Shown one piece after another: positions 17,809 to 27,843 of a DNA stretch of 50,266 bases; position 1 is the stretch's first letter, and each line of letters begins with the position of its first letter. The position numbers and the translations under genes were made by a program. The stretch comes from an uncultured Bacteroidales bacterium (GTDB lineage Bacteria; Bacteroidota; Bacteroidia; Bacteroidales; UBA932): the NCBI GenBank assembly GCA_946999645.1, contig CAMQDS010000013.1, forward strand, positions 1 through 50,266, read 5' to 3'. The notes beneath the pieces are model-generated. The model had not been told where the DNA came from. It saw only the letters and a program-made list of their open reading frames with translations, and did not search any database.

Positions 17809-20109
17809 TTATTTTCTGCTCATTGAATATGGCTTTGAAGACTCGGAGGTTCCTCGTTTCATTGATGGAGTATTACTCATTGTGAAACAGATATTCGCCC
17901 CGTTTATCAAATCCTTATAGTTGAGGTAATTTCCATCCCAGACTTTTCTATTTACAGTCATTGATTTAATATAGAAGTTTTCAGAAGAATTATTCAGGGC
18001 TTCTATATTTATTTTTGTCCCATCGGGTCTTGTAATAATTGCCTTTTTGAATAAAGGAGAGCCTATTGCATATTGCAGACTTCCAGGACATACAGGATAA
18101 AATCCTAAGGCAGAAAATACATACCATGCTGAAGTCTGTCCATTGTCTTCATCTCCGCAATAGGCATCAGGTGATGAAGAATATAATTTATTCATTGCCT
18201 CTCTTACTCTTTCTTGTGTCTTCCAAGGTTTGAGAGCATAGTCATAGAGATAGGCTATATGCTGGGCAGGTTGATTTCCATGTGCATAATTTCCCATATT
18301 TGCCACTTGCATCTCTTTTATTTCATGAATACAAAATCCGTAGTAACTGTCATCATATATAGGTGGAACAACAAATACTGAATCTAACATATCTACAAAA
18401 CTTTCTTCACCACCCATTAAATTGATAAGTCCTTGAATATCATGAAATACGGACCATGTGTAGTGCCAAGAATTTCCTTCAGTAAAAGCATCTCCCCACT
18501 TATATGGGCTAAATGGCTTTTGAAAAGAACCGTCCTTATTGCGACCTCGCATCAAATTATATTCATGGCTAAATACATTTTTGTAATTCAATGCTCTTTT
18601 CTCCCATTTAGTTATCTCTTCTGCAGGCTTTCCTAACCGCTTCGCTAATTGCATAATGCACCAGTCATCATAGGCATATTCCAACGTTCTTGCCACATTC
18701 TCATTTATACCTACGTCATATGGGATATATCCGAGTTCATTGTAGTATTCATATCCTAATCGCCCTGATGAACTTACAGTAGGATGAACATTTTCTGTCC
18801 CATGTACTAAACCTTGATATAGAGTATCTAATGCTTCTGTATTTACTCCAGAAAGTATAGCATCGGCTACAACAGAGGCTGAATTATTGCCTACCATACA
18901 GTCCCTGTGTCCTGGACTTGACCATTCAGGAAGAAATTTATTTTCCTTTAAAATATTTGCCAAACCTGACTGAATTTCCTTGTTTATATCTGGATAAACA
19001 AGATTGAGAAGTGGAAATAAGGCACGGAAAGTATCCCAAAATCCTGTGTCTGTATACATATAACCTTTGCTTACTTTACCATTGTATGGACTGTAATGTA
19101 CAGGTTCGCCTGACTCATTTATCTCATACAATTTTCGTGGAAATAGGGTACTTCTGTAAAGGCAAGAGTAAAAAGTTTTAAACTGTTCTTCAGTTCCTCC
19201 TCCAACAGTTATTCTTGAAAGGATATCATTCCATCTTTGTTTTGCCTGTGTTTGTATCTCATTAAAGGATTGATCTTTAACCTCGTTTAGATTAATTCTT
19301 GCCTGCTTGTCCGAAATAAAGGAAGAAGCCGCCTTTACTTCTATTTTTTCTCCTTTTACAGTCTTGAATTTAAGTACAGCCATAACATGGTCGCCTTCAA
19401 CTAATTTATCTGTTGGAACGATAACTTCTTTGCCATCAACTATATAGCTGAAATCTTCTATCTCCTTATCTATATGTAAAATGAAGAAATTGGCAAAATT
19501 GTCAGGCACTCCTCCGCTATTATATTTAGAATATCCACAAATTTCTCCAAGTTCCTTATTTACTATTATGCCAGAACCTTTATCAAAAGCATCAATAACA
19601 AGACCTGACGTTTTGCTGTCGGGAAAAGTAAGACGAAATATTGCAGCTCTTTCAGTTGGAGTAAGTTCAACATTGATGTCATGGTCTGCTAAATAGACCT
19701 GATAATAGTAAGGTTTTGCTGTTTCACTTTTGTGCGAGAACCAACTTGCTCTATCATCTTCTGAATACAAAGAGGCATCTCTTACCGGCATAATGGAAAA
19801 CATACCGTAGTCGTTTATCCATGGTGACGGCTGGTGTGTTTGCTTAATTCCTCTTATTTTATGGGCTGTGTAAGTATATACCCAACCATCTCCGTTCTTG
19901 CCAGTTTGTGGTGTCCAAAAATTCATACCCCATGGAAGGGCAACAGCAGGATAAGTATTGCCAGTTGAAAGAGAATAATCTGAAAGCGTTCCTGTCAAAG
20001 TAGAAACATAATCCACAGGAGACTTTACAGTTTCTATCTCTTTTTTGGTTCTGCAACTTATTATTAAAAATGGAATAAAAAGTATTCCCAAAATCTTTAA
20101 TTTATTCAT
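17809..20109 (-). CDS. GH92 alpha-mannosidase, lipoprotein
   Basis: 766 residues from ATG 20109; an in-frame ATG at 20119-20121 lies inside the upstream gene. A lipobox (LIISC) ends the signal at about residue 20, so the enzyme is probably anchored to a membrane surface. GH92 marks: LTGTLSDYSLSTGNTYPAVALPWGMNFW at the N-terminal beta-sandwich, TGFWDTFRALFPLL, EGNSWHYTW (likely general-acid Glu) and DEDNGQTSAWYVFSALGFYPVCPG (likely base Asp). GH92 enzymes are calcium-dependent exo-alpha-mannosidases that remove terminal mannose with inversion. It follows the second GH92 gene by 2 bases. Linkage specificity cannot be read from sequence. Confidence 0.9.
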   Translation of the reverse strand: MNKLKILGILFIPFLIISCRTKKEIETVKSPVDYVSTLTGTLSDYSLSTGNTYPAVALPWGMNFWTPQTGKNGDGWVYTYTAHKIRGIKQTHQPSPWINDYGMFSIMPVRDASLYSEDDRASWFSHKSETAKPYYYQVYLADHDINVELTPTERAAIFRLTFPDSKTSGLVIDAFDKGSGIIVNKELGEICGYSKYNSGGVPDNFANFFILHIDKEIEDFSYIVDGKEVIVPTDKLVEGDHVMAVLKFKTVKGEKIEVKAASSFISDKQARINLNEVKDQSFNEIQTQAKQRWNDILSRITVGGGTEEQFKTFYSCLYRSTLFPRKLYEINESGEPVHYSPYNGKVSKGYMYTDTGFWDTFRALFPLLNLVYPDINKEIQSGLANILKENKFLPEWSSPGHRDCMVGNNSASVVADAILSGVNTEALDTLYQGLVHGTENVHPTVSSSGRLGYEYYNELGYIPYDVGINENVARTLEYAYDDWCIMQLAKRLGKPAEEITKWEKRALNYKNVFSHEYNLMRGRNKDGSFQKPFSPYKWGDAFTEGNSWHYTWSVFHDIQGLINLMGGEESFVDMLDSVFVVPPIYDDSYYGFCIHEIKEMQVANMGNYAHGNQPAQHIAYLYDYALKPWKTQERVREAMNKLYSSSPDAYCGDEDNGQTSAWYVFSALGFYPVCPGSLQYAIGSPLFKKAIITRPDGTKINIEALNNSSENFYIKSMTVNRKVWDGNYLNYKDLINGANICFTMSNTPSMKRGTSESSKPYSMSRK

Positions 20110-20111
20110 AA

Positions 20112-22319
20112 TCAATACCATTTTGCAGGATTTGAACCCATTGTGAACTCAAGTTCCCCTCCCTTCTCTATATCTTTAAAATCAATATAAGGCTTATTGT
20201 AATTTTTACCGTTTAATCTTATACTTTGTATATAAATATTTGTATCAGAGTTATTTAGGGTTTTAATTTTAAATTTTCCTCCTTTTACCTTTATTTCTGC
20301 CGAATTTAATAGGGGAGAGGCAAACCAAAATCTTGTTGAGGCTGGCTCTACCTGATAAAAGCCCAAACTTGATAATATATACCATGCACTCATCTGTCCC
20401 TCATCTTCATTTCCTGAAAGCCCATCGGGAGAAGTAGAATACATAGTTTTAAGCACTTCTCGTACTCTTTCCGCAGCCTTGCCAGGAAAACCTGCCATAG
20501 TATAGAAATATATTATATGGTGACTTGGCTCATTGCCATGCACATATTGTCCTATTAATCCGCTTATGTCAGGGGAAACATTGTCGCCATCTATATGACT
20601 GCTTGTCGTGAAAAGAGTATCGAGCCTTTCTACAAGTTTTTCATTACTTCCGAAAAATTCTCTTAGCCCTGAAAAATCGTGAGGAGCAAGCCAAGTATAC
20701 TGCCATGCGTTGCCTTCGCAATAGTCATTTTCACGGTGATTTGATGCTACAGGATTAAAAGGAGTCCTCCAACTGCCGTCCGAAAACCGTCCTCTTGCCA
20801 AAAGGGTCTCTTTATCAAGATAATTTTTATAAGAAAGACTACGTTTAGCAAAGAAAGTTGCATCCTCATCCTTCCCAAGATATTTTGCGGCATTGGCAAC
20901 TGCTGCATCAGCGATTGCATACTCCATATCATTTGCAATCGATTCGTTATATAAATCGGAAGGGATGTAGCCATATTCTTTTCTTAGCTTTTGTCCTCTC
21001 TCATCTAACATCACAGATGTCTTTAATGCTTCAAATGCCTTTTCATTATCAATGCCCTTTATTCCTTTTACTATCGCGTCTGCCACTACAATAGCTCCTG
21101 GATTTCCTACCATACAGTCGGTTTCATTCCCCATTAAATGCCATACTGGTAGTTTACCTTGCTCTTTGAATATATGTAACATTGTGTTTATCAAGTCTTT
21201 CATTCTATCGTAATGAATTATTGATGCCAAAGGGAAAGCGGCTCTGTATGTATCCCAAAGAGAAAAAATAGTATAATTTGTAAAACCGTCAGATTTGTGA
21301 ACTTTATAATCACTTCCCATATAATCTCCGTTGACATCATTATATGTAGCAGGGTGAATCATAGAATGATATAAAGCCGTATAGAAAATCTTACGCACAG
21401 CAGCATTGTCGGTTTTTATCTTTATTTTTGATAATTCCTTATTCCATGCCTTATCTGCAGCCTTTACTTGATCCTCAAAATTCCAACCAGGAATTTCCTT
21501 ATTCATATTTATAATAGCATTGTCTTCACTTACAGGAGAAAGACCAACTTTTAGCAAGATTTCAGTACCCTTAGGCAGCTTTCCGAAATTTGCCCTTGCA
21601 TATAGTTTCCCCAGTCTTTTTCCTGTTGTCACAGAACTATCTATTATTTCCAATGATTTGAAAGGTTTTGAAAATTCAGCAGCAAAGAAAATCTTTTGAT
21701 TCTTTGCCCATCCTGTAGAAAAACGATGACCTGTTAATTTATTGTTTCCAATAGGTTTTATATCTGCATTAACAGTATTATCCCAACATCCTCCATTTTC
21801 CAAATCAAATACTATAGCGGCTGAATCTGTATCATCAAAGGTATATCTATGAAAACCTGTACGATTAGATGCTGTCATTTCTGCTTTTATCCCATAGCGA
21901 GTTAAAGGCACACTGTAATATCCAGGTCTTGATATTTCCTTGCTTCTGTCTGCATAAGACCAAAGTCCAGATTTTATATCTTCCTTATTGCCTCGTGCAT
22001 ACCTTACCTTCCCTGTAACAGGCATAACAGTTATGTCAAATAGGTCTCCTATACCTGTTCCTTCCAAATGTGTATGAGAAAATCCTATAACAGTAGAGTC
22101 AGATATATGGTAACCTGAAGTCCAGTCCCATTCCTGAGGAACACTCGTAGGACCTAATTGTACCATTCCGAATGGAACATTTGCTCCAACGAAAACATGA
22201 CCGTGTCCACCGCTTCCTATTTTTGTATCTACATAGTCAGTATATTTTTCAGTATCAACGGAACAGCCTGCCGATAGAATAACAAAAGTTATGATAATAT
22301 GAATTGTCTTTAATTTCAT
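20112..22319 (-). CDS. GH92 alpha-mannosidase, lipoprotein
   Basis: 735 residues with lipobox SAGC at about residue 19. Motifs of GH92: YVDTKIGSGGHGHVFVGANVPFGMVQLGP, GFSHTHLEGTGIGDL, FSLWDTYRAAFPL, CEGNAWQYTWLAPHD and GNEDEGQMSAWYILSSLGFYQVEP. The histidine-bearing start and the EGNAW and GNEDEG loops form the active site in studied members. This one is most like the typical family sequence and is probably active on terminal alpha-mannose of high-mannose N-glycans. It is the middle of three co-directed GH92 genes, 11 bases after the first. Confidence 0.92.
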   Translation of the reverse strand: MKLKTIHIIITFVILSAGCSVDTEKYTDYVDTKIGSGGHGHVFVGANVPFGMVQLGPTSVPQEWDWTSGYHISDSTVIGFSHTHLEGTGIGDLFDITVMPVTGKVRYARGNKEDIKSGLWSYADRSKEISRPGYYSVPLTRYGIKAEMTASNRTGFHRYTFDDTDSAAIVFDLENGGCWDNTVNADIKPIGNNKLTGHRFSTGWAKNQKIFFAAEFSKPFKSLEIIDSSVTTGKRLGKLYARANFGKLPKGTEILLKVGLSPVSEDNAIINMNKEIPGWNFEDQVKAADKAWNKELSKIKIKTDNAAVRKIFYTALYHSMIHPATYNDVNGDYMGSDYKVHKSDGFTNYTIFSLWDTYRAAFPLASIIHYDRMKDLINTMLHIFKEQGKLPVWHLMGNETDCMVGNPGAIVVADAIVKGIKGIDNEKAFEALKTSVMLDERGQKLRKEYGYIPSDLYNESIANDMEYAIADAAVANAAKYLGKDEDATFFAKRSLSYKNYLDKETLLARGRFSDGSWRTPFNPVASNHRENDYCEGNAWQYTWLAPHDFSGLREFFGSNEKLVERLDTLFTTSSHIDGDNVSPDISGLIGQYVHGNEPSHHIIYFYTMAGFPGKAAERVREVLKTMYSTSPDGLSGNEDEGQMSAWYILSSLGFYQVEPASTRFWFASPLLNSAEIKVKGGKFKIKTLNNSDTNIYIQSIRLNGKNYNKPYIDFKDIEKGGELEFTMGSNPAKWY

Positions 22320-22330
22320 AATAGTGGATT

Positions 22331-24667
22331 TTATTTACAGTAAAACTTGATTTTCCCACCTTCTATCAAAGTCTTATGAGAAATTCTAAATTTTCCAAAA
22401 GGTTTATTCCCTATTTTTATGGAACGAATTATTTTACCAGGAGTTTTCTCGATTGATAAAAAATTTTTCCCATTACAGTATTTTGGGTTCAAACTAATAG
22501 TAATTTTGTCAAATGAAGGTGTAGTTAAAGTGTAATAAGGCTCGCCTGGACAGTCGGGGTAAAATCCCATCATCGAAAATACTGCCCATGCAGACATTGT
22601 CCCAGCATCATCATTACCTGGTATACCATTTACAGTATTCTTAAAATATTTTGCCAACAATTCTGAAACTGTTTTTTGAGTTCTCCATTCTTCTCCCTTG
22701 AATCGGCTGAAAAGATACGGATATGCTATATCTGGCTCATTTGCAGGATCATACAGACCTTCATCGAAAACTCTCTGCAATTTATTGACAAATACCTTTT
22801 TCCCTCCCATAATCCTTGCATAATTTTCAACATCATGAGGTATATAGAAAGTGTAATTCCAAGCACTTCCCTCGTGAAATCCTGGCACAGGCTCAAAATT
22901 TTCACCTTGTTTAGGATTAAAAGGCTTAAGAAATTCGCCTGTACTTGTAATAGGTCTCAATGTCCCAGACTCCTTACTATAATAATTTACATATCCTAAT
23001 GAGCGTTTATGCATAACGGCTGCCATTTTCAGGTATTCATTTTTTCTTACTTTATCCGTTGTATTATTTGCCAAATCGTTTGCCAATAGTGACAAAGCAT
23101 AATCTGCTACATAATATTCGAGAGCATGTGATACAGAATTATCTCCACTGAAATCTGCTGCATAAACCCCAATAGGAATATATCCTTTTTCAATGTAAGG
23201 GTCTATATCGGGACGCATTTTATTATCCTTTCCTTGCGTACATGATGATTTGACGGCAGCATCATAGGCTGCTTCCACATCAAAACCTTTTATCCCTTTA
23301 AGCCATGTATCGGATATTACTGGAATTGCAGGGTCACCCTCCATTGTAAATGTTTCTCTGCCAAATAGTTCCCACTTTGGCAACCAACCCCATTCCTTAT
23401 ACATATCAACCATACTACTTACCATATCTTCCTGACGTTCAGGGAAAACCAACGACATCAGTTGGTGAAGATTTCTATATGTGTCCCAAAGAGAAAAGAT
23501 AGTATAACGATTATGTCCTTTACTGACCCTACCTACAAGTGTGCTTCTGTCTGTCCTTAACGGACCTTCTTCCATGAGCGGATAATCTCCAGTTACATCA
23601 TTAAGTACTGAAGGATGGATTAGTGTATGGTATAGTGCAGAATAAAAGACTGTTTTTTGGTCATCTGTTCCTCCTGTTACCTTAATCCTGCCTAAATCTT
23701 TTTCCCATAATGATTTAGCCTGTTCTCTAACCTTGTCAAAATTAAAACCAACCTGCTCTGTATCAAGATTGATACGTGCATTTTCACAACTTACAAACGA
23801 AACACCTATCTGCACTTCTATCTCTTCTCCAGATTTAAGGTCATCAAATGAAAACCAATATCCAATATCATCACCGGCTATTTCCCTTTGATAGGCTGTG
23901 TACAATTTATATTTTCCACTGAACTTATCCCATTCTGCTTCTGCCGTCATTGGCTTTTGCTTTTTCCAAAATCCTGATTTTGAAGGAGTTTTGCTAACTC
24001 TCATTACAAAATAAATAGGAAAAACTGCTTGAGGATTATAACAAAATGTTCCTGCAAACCTCATTCCCTCCACTTCGGTGTCACTAACTTTACGTAATAT
24101 ACCACCAGTCTCGTTGGTAAGTCCGCAACCTAAATCTAAAAGTATGTGTCCCGTGCCTCCAGGAAAGGTATAGCGTTCAGCGGATGTCCTCATTGTAGCT
24201 GTAACCTCCGTTTTTATACCATACTTACTTAGCCTATTTGTATAATAGCCAGGTTCTGCTTTTTCATCAGTGTAAGTACTCCCATACAGATTATTTTCCA
24301 CAAATAGTTCTCCATTAGTCGGCATTGTTATTATAGAGCCACCTTCAGGACAACCTACTCCGCTTAAATTAATGTGAGCATAACCTGTAAAATAACAATT
24401 ATCACTGCTATAAGGTGCAGACCACCACCTGGAATCTTTATCCCAAGTGTTTAATGTAGAACCTGTTACATTGAATGGAGATACACTCATCATTCCATTA
24501 GGACAAACAGCGCCTGGATTTGTTGTACCGAAGTTGCTTGTTCCTATAAATGGATTAACATAAGAGGTAAGATTATGTACGCTATCGTTCTGTGAGTTGC
24601 TATTATAGGCTATAGCCCGGATACACAGTGTACTTATAATTATAAGGGCTATGGTCTTTTTGTTCAT
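22331..24667 (-). CDS. GH92 alpha-mannosidase, exported
   Basis: 778 residues. The signal peptide ends near CIRAIA-YNS without a lipobox cysteine, so the protein is probably periplasmic, unlike the two lipoprotein paralogues. GH92 motifs: YVNPFIGTSNFGTTNPGAVCPNGM, GYAHINLSGVGCPEGG, FSLWDTYRNLHQLM, EGSAWNYTFYIPHD and GNDDAGTMSAWAVFSMMGFYPDCPG. The active-site loops are kept but differ in detail, which suggests a different linkage preference. It begins 11 bases after the GH130 gene. Confidence 0.9.
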   Translation of the reverse strand: MNKKTIALIIISTLCIRAIAYNSNSQNDSVHNLTSYVNPFIGTSNFGTTNPGAVCPNGMMSVSPFNVTGSTLNTWDKDSRWWSAPYSSDNCYFTGYAHINLSGVGCPEGGSIITMPTNGELFVENNLYGSTYTDEKAEPGYYTNRLSKYGIKTEVTATMRTSAERYTFPGGTGHILLDLGCGLTNETGGILRKVSDTEVEGMRFAGTFCYNPQAVFPIYFVMRVSKTPSKSGFWKKQKPMTAEAEWDKFSGKYKLYTAYQREIAGDDIGYWFSFDDLKSGEEIEVQIGVSFVSCENARINLDTEQVGFNFDKVREQAKSLWEKDLGRIKVTGGTDDQKTVFYSALYHTLIHPSVLNDVTGDYPLMEEGPLRTDRSTLVGRVSKGHNRYTIFSLWDTYRNLHQLMSLVFPERQEDMVSSMVDMYKEWGWLPKWELFGRETFTMEGDPAIPVISDTWLKGIKGFDVEAAYDAAVKSSCTQGKDNKMRPDIDPYIEKGYIPIGVYAADFSGDNSVSHALEYYVADYALSLLANDLANNTTDKVRKNEYLKMAAVMHKRSLGYVNYYSKESGTLRPITSTGEFLKPFNPKQGENFEPVPGFHEGSAWNYTFYIPHDVENYARIMGGKKVFVNKLQRVFDEGLYDPANEPDIAYPYLFSRFKGEEWRTQKTVSELLAKYFKNTVNGIPGNDDAGTMSAWAVFSMMGFYPDCPGEPYYTLTTPSFDKITISLNPKYCNGKNFLSIEKTPGKIIRSIKIGNKPFGKFRISHKTLIEGGKIKFYCK

Positions 24668-24678
24668 GGCTTTAATTG

Positions 24679-25677
24679 TTACAGAATATTTGTCCTTTTT
24701 GTAAACTCAATTATTTCTGGAATATAACCGAAGGCAAGACCAGTAACTGTATCTGCACAACCATAATAAATTGCAACTTTTCCTGTTGAAGGATCTACAA
24801 GTGCAGCACAAGGGAAAGTTACATTAGGAACATCTCCCGTAAGTTCATAGATTTCACGAGGAGATATTAGATACTGTCCACTTCTTGCAATTACTTTCCA
24901 AGGTTGTTCAAGATCTAAAAGAGCAGAACCGAAAGCATACACATATCCATTGCAAGAATGAAGAACCCCATGATAGAATAGAAGCCAGCCTTCAGAGGTC
25001 TCAATAGGAACAGGACCAGCACCTATTTTCATACATTGCCATGCACTCTGTTCAAATGGGGCAGGAGACATCACATGCCTATGTTTCCCCCAGAACGTCA
25101 AATCTGGAGATTCAGAATAAAATATATCTCCAAACGCAGTATGTCCAGTGTCACTAGGACGAGATAGCATTGCAAAATTGCCATTGATTTTCTTTGGAAA
25201 CATTACTCCGTTTCTATTGTATGGCAGGAATGCATTTTCCACTTGTTTGAAAGTCTTGAAATCTTCAGTAACAGCTACTCCTATTGTAGGCCCGAAATAA
25301 CCATTACACCATGTGACATAGAATTTATCTCCTATCTTTGCTACTCTCGGGTCATATCCATACACCCATTCTCCTATTTCAGGAATGTTACAGTCAAATT
25401 TTATGGTTTCAGGATTCATCTTCCAATTTATACCATCCTCAGAAAAGCCTGCATGTAAGGTCATTCTGCGATTTTTATCATCACATCTGAATACCCCTGC
25501 ATAGCCATTTCCAAAAGGAACTACGGCAGAGTTGAAGATACTGTTTGAATCAGGAAGCAGATTGCGTGGAATTACAGGATTTTTTGAATATCTCCATAAT
25601 GGATCATTACATCCCGTTGGGCGATTTTCCCATGGTATGTTTGGGAGAGGGGTTCCCGCTATAAATAAATTTTTCAT
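24679..25677 (-). CDS. GH130 beta-1,4-mannoside phosphorylase
   Basis: 332 residues, no signal peptide, so cytoplasmic. The five-bladed propeller of GH130 is visible with RYSKNPVIPRNLLP near the N-terminus, VYGYDPRVAKIGDKFYVTW carrying the likely catalytic Asp, and GAGPVPIETSEGWLLFYHGV. GH130 enzymes cleave beta-1,4-mannosides with phosphate to give mannose-1-phosphate; with GH92 neighbours, the Man-beta-1,4-GlcNAc core of N-glycans is the likely substrate. It is first in the minus-strand unit GH130-GH92-GH92-GH92. The exact acceptor, GlcNAc or mannose, is inferred from context. Confidence 0.88.
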   Translation of the reverse strand: MKNLFIAGTPLPNIPWENRPTGCNDPLWRYSKNPVIPRNLLPDSNSIFNSAVVPFGNGYAGVFRCDDKNRRMTLHAGFSEDGINWKMNPETIKFDCNIPEIGEWVYGYDPRVAKIGDKFYVTWCNGYFGPTIGVAVTEDFKTFKQVENAFLPYNRNGVMFPKKINGNFAMLSRPSDTGHTAFGDIFYSESPDLTFWGKHRHVMSPAPFEQSAWQCMKIGAGPVPIETSEGWLLFYHGVLHSCNGYVYAFGSALLDLEQPWKVIARSGQYLISPREIYELTGDVPNVTFPCAALVDPSTGKVAIYYGCADTVTGLAFGYIPEIIEFTKRTNIL

Positions 25678-25705
25678 ATATTTTAAAAATAAAAAGCCTT
25701 ATCCG

Positions 25706-25713
25706 CAAAGTTA
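25706..25713 (-). promoter_or_regulatory. -7 element for the GH130-GH92 operon
   Basis: Minus strand TAACTTTG fits TAnnTTTG and lies 29 bases before the GH130 start. No TTTG is found at the usual spacing, so an activator may be needed. Confidence 0.55.
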
Positions 25714-25769
25714 CAAAAACAATATTGAATGTTGATTCTCAAGACAGGTATCAATACTTAAGTTTTTAT

Positions 25770-25777
25770 TATCTTTG
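25770..25777 (+). promoter_or_regulatory. -7 element for the M49 peptidase gene
   Basis: TATCTTTG matches TAnnTTTG and lies 51 bases before the chosen ATG. No clear -33 TTTG is seen at the expected distance. Confidence 0.55.
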
Positions 25778-25827
25778 TAAAGATTGACTTGTATGTCATT
25801 TAATTGAAATATATAAAGTTGCAAAAT

Positions 25828-27834
25828 ATGAAACTTATTGTGAAAATGATGTTGATTTCTGCCGTATTGCCGGCTACTTTATCTTGCTCTGAGAATAAAA
25901 CTCAAAAGACTGATGACAATGATTTTAAATACACTCTTGAGCAATTTGCTGATCTCAAAATAATGCGATATAAAGTCCCTGGATGGGATAATCTTACACT
26001 TAAACAAAAAGAATATGCATACCATCTAAGTGAGGCAGCAAAATATGGTAGGGATATTACCTGGGATCAATATTGCAAATACAATCTTCCTATAAGACAT
26101 TGTTTGGAGAATATACTGGAAAATTATAAAGGTGATAGAAAATTAAATGATTTTAATGAGTTTTTAATCTATGCCAAACGTGTATTTTTCAGCAATGGGG
26201 TTCATCATCACTATGCGGAAGATAAAATTCTACCAGGTTGCCCAAAAGACTATTTCCGCGCACTTATGGCATCTGTAGGCAATTTGGATGATAACTTGCT
26301 CGATTTTATATATGATCCGAAGGCATATTCGCAGCGACGTTCTACATCTAAGACTGGTGATATTGTCGCTCTGTCTGCTGTCAATTTTTACGAAAATGTA
26401 AACAGAAAAGAGGTAGATGACTATTATGCCTCAATAATGAAGAAAAACGATCCTAATCCTATTTCTTACGGTCTTAATTCAAAATTAGTAAAAAATGCAG
26501 ATGGCAAGATTGAAGAAAAATTCTGGAAAATAGGTGGAATTTATGGCTCGGCTTTGCAAAAAATAACAGAAGAATTGGAAAAAGCTGCAAAAGTAGCTGA
26601 AAATGATATACAAAAAAATGCAATAGGTCTTCTATGCGAGTATTATAGAACTGGTGATTTGAAACTGTGGGATAAATTTAATATTGAATGGGTTAAGGAT
26701 ACTATAGGAAAGGTAGATTTTATAAACGGGTTTATAGAAGACTATGATGACCCACTTGGTAGAAAAGCCACATGGGAGGGTTATGTGCATATAAAAGATT
26801 CTGCCGCCTCCGCACGTACAAAAATTTTGAGTGAAAATGCAGGTTGGTTCGAGGAACATTCCCCAGTAGATCCACGATTTAAGAAAAAGCATGTAAAAGG
26901 CATTTCCGCTAAAGTCGTTAATGCGGTAGCTCTTGCTGGTGCGTGCTATCCGAGTACACCTATAGGCATTAATCTTCCAAATGCAGACTGGATAAGAAAA
27001 GAACACGGCTCAAAATCCGTTACTATCGCAAATATTACTCATACATATAGTTATTCTGCACAAGAAAGTCCTAAAAGTGTACTTGCAGAATACGCATATT
27101 CTCAAGAAGAAATAGAGGAATATAAAAAGTATGGTGCATATGACGATGAAATCCATACAGATTTGCATGAATGTCTCGGACATGCATCAGGTCAATTGCT
27201 TCCTGGAGTTTCTTCAAATGCCTTAGGTGAATATCAATCTGCACTTGAAGAAGCTCGTGCGGACTTATTCGGACTTTATTACATTGCCGATCCAAAGATG
27301 GTAGAATTGGGTATAATGCCTAATTTTGAAGCATATAAACCGCAGTATTCCAACTATATAAGGAACGGGCTTTTTACGCAGTTTACAAGAGTTGAACTTG
27401 GTCGTCCTAATACTGAAGCACATATGCAAAACCGTAAGTTGATTGCAGAGTGGTGCTATGAAAAAGGTGCTGCAGACAAGGTGATTGAGAAAAAAGTACG
27501 CGGTGGGAAAACATATTTTGTAGTAAACGATTATGTCGCTTTACGCAAACTTTTTGCTGAGTTACTTGCTGAAATCCAGAGAATTAAATCGGAAGGTGAT
27601 TACCAGGCAGGCAAGTCTTTAATTGAAAAATATGCAGTTAATATTGACCCTGAACTTCATAAAGAAGTGCTTGCACGATATAGAACTCTTGATTTAAAAC
27701 CTTATGGTGGCTTTGTAAATCCTGAAATAGTACCTGTAGAAAAAGCTGGTAAAATAGTCGATTACAAAATTGTCTATTGTAATGATTTTCTAACACAGCA
27801 ACTTGAATACGGTAAGAAATACAAAACTCTATAA
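25828..27834 (+). CDS. Dipeptidyl peptidase III, family M49, lipoprotein
   Basis: 668 residues from ATG 25828; a TTG at 25804 would add eight residues with no gain. A lipobox (TLSC) ends the signal at about residue 20. The M49 zinc motif HECLGH lies near 447-452 and the second motif EEARAD near 474, the family's hallmark. Such enzymes remove dipeptides from the N-terminus of small peptides. The N-terminal 400 residues form the upper helical domain. It is followed by xerD after 9 bases. Export as a lipoprotein suggests peptide feeding in the periplasm or at the surface. Confidence 0.94.
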   Translation: MKLIVKMMLISAVLPATLSCSENKTQKTDDNDFKYTLEQFADLKIMRYKVPGWDNLTLKQKEYAYHLSEAAKYGRDITWDQYCKYNLPIRHCLENILENYKGDRKLNDFNEFLIYAKRVFFSNGVHHHYAEDKILPGCPKDYFRALMASVGNLDDNLLDFIYDPKAYSQRRSTSKTGDIVALSAVNFYENVNRKEVDDYYASIMKKNDPNPISYGLNSKLVKNADGKIEEKFWKIGGIYGSALQKITEELEKAAKVAENDIQKNAIGLLCEYYRTGDLKLWDKFNIEWVKDTIGKVDFINGFIEDYDDPLGRKATWEGYVHIKDSAASARTKILSENAGWFEEHSPVDPRFKKKHVKGISAKVVNAVALAGACYPSTPIGINLPNADWIRKEHGSKSVTIANITHTYSYSAQESPKSVLAEYAYSQEEIEEYKKYGAYDDEIHTDLHECLGHASGQLLPGVSSNALGEYQSALEEARADLFGLYYIADPKMVELGIMPNFEAYKPQYSNYIRNGLFTQFTRVELGRPNTEAHMQNRKLIAEWCYEKGAADKVIEKKVRGGKTYFVVNDYVALRKLFAELLAEIQRIKSEGDYQAGKSLIEKYAVNIDPELHKEVLARYRTLDLKPYGGFVNPEIVPVEKAGKIVDYKIVYCNDFLTQQLEYGKKYKTL

Positions 27835-27843
27835 GGGAAAACA

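Noticed and set aside
25678..25827. Possible riboswitch or small RNA between the GH130 and M49 genes
   Set aside because: Only the two divergent -7 elements are visible; no conserved RNA motif or stable hairpin was seen.
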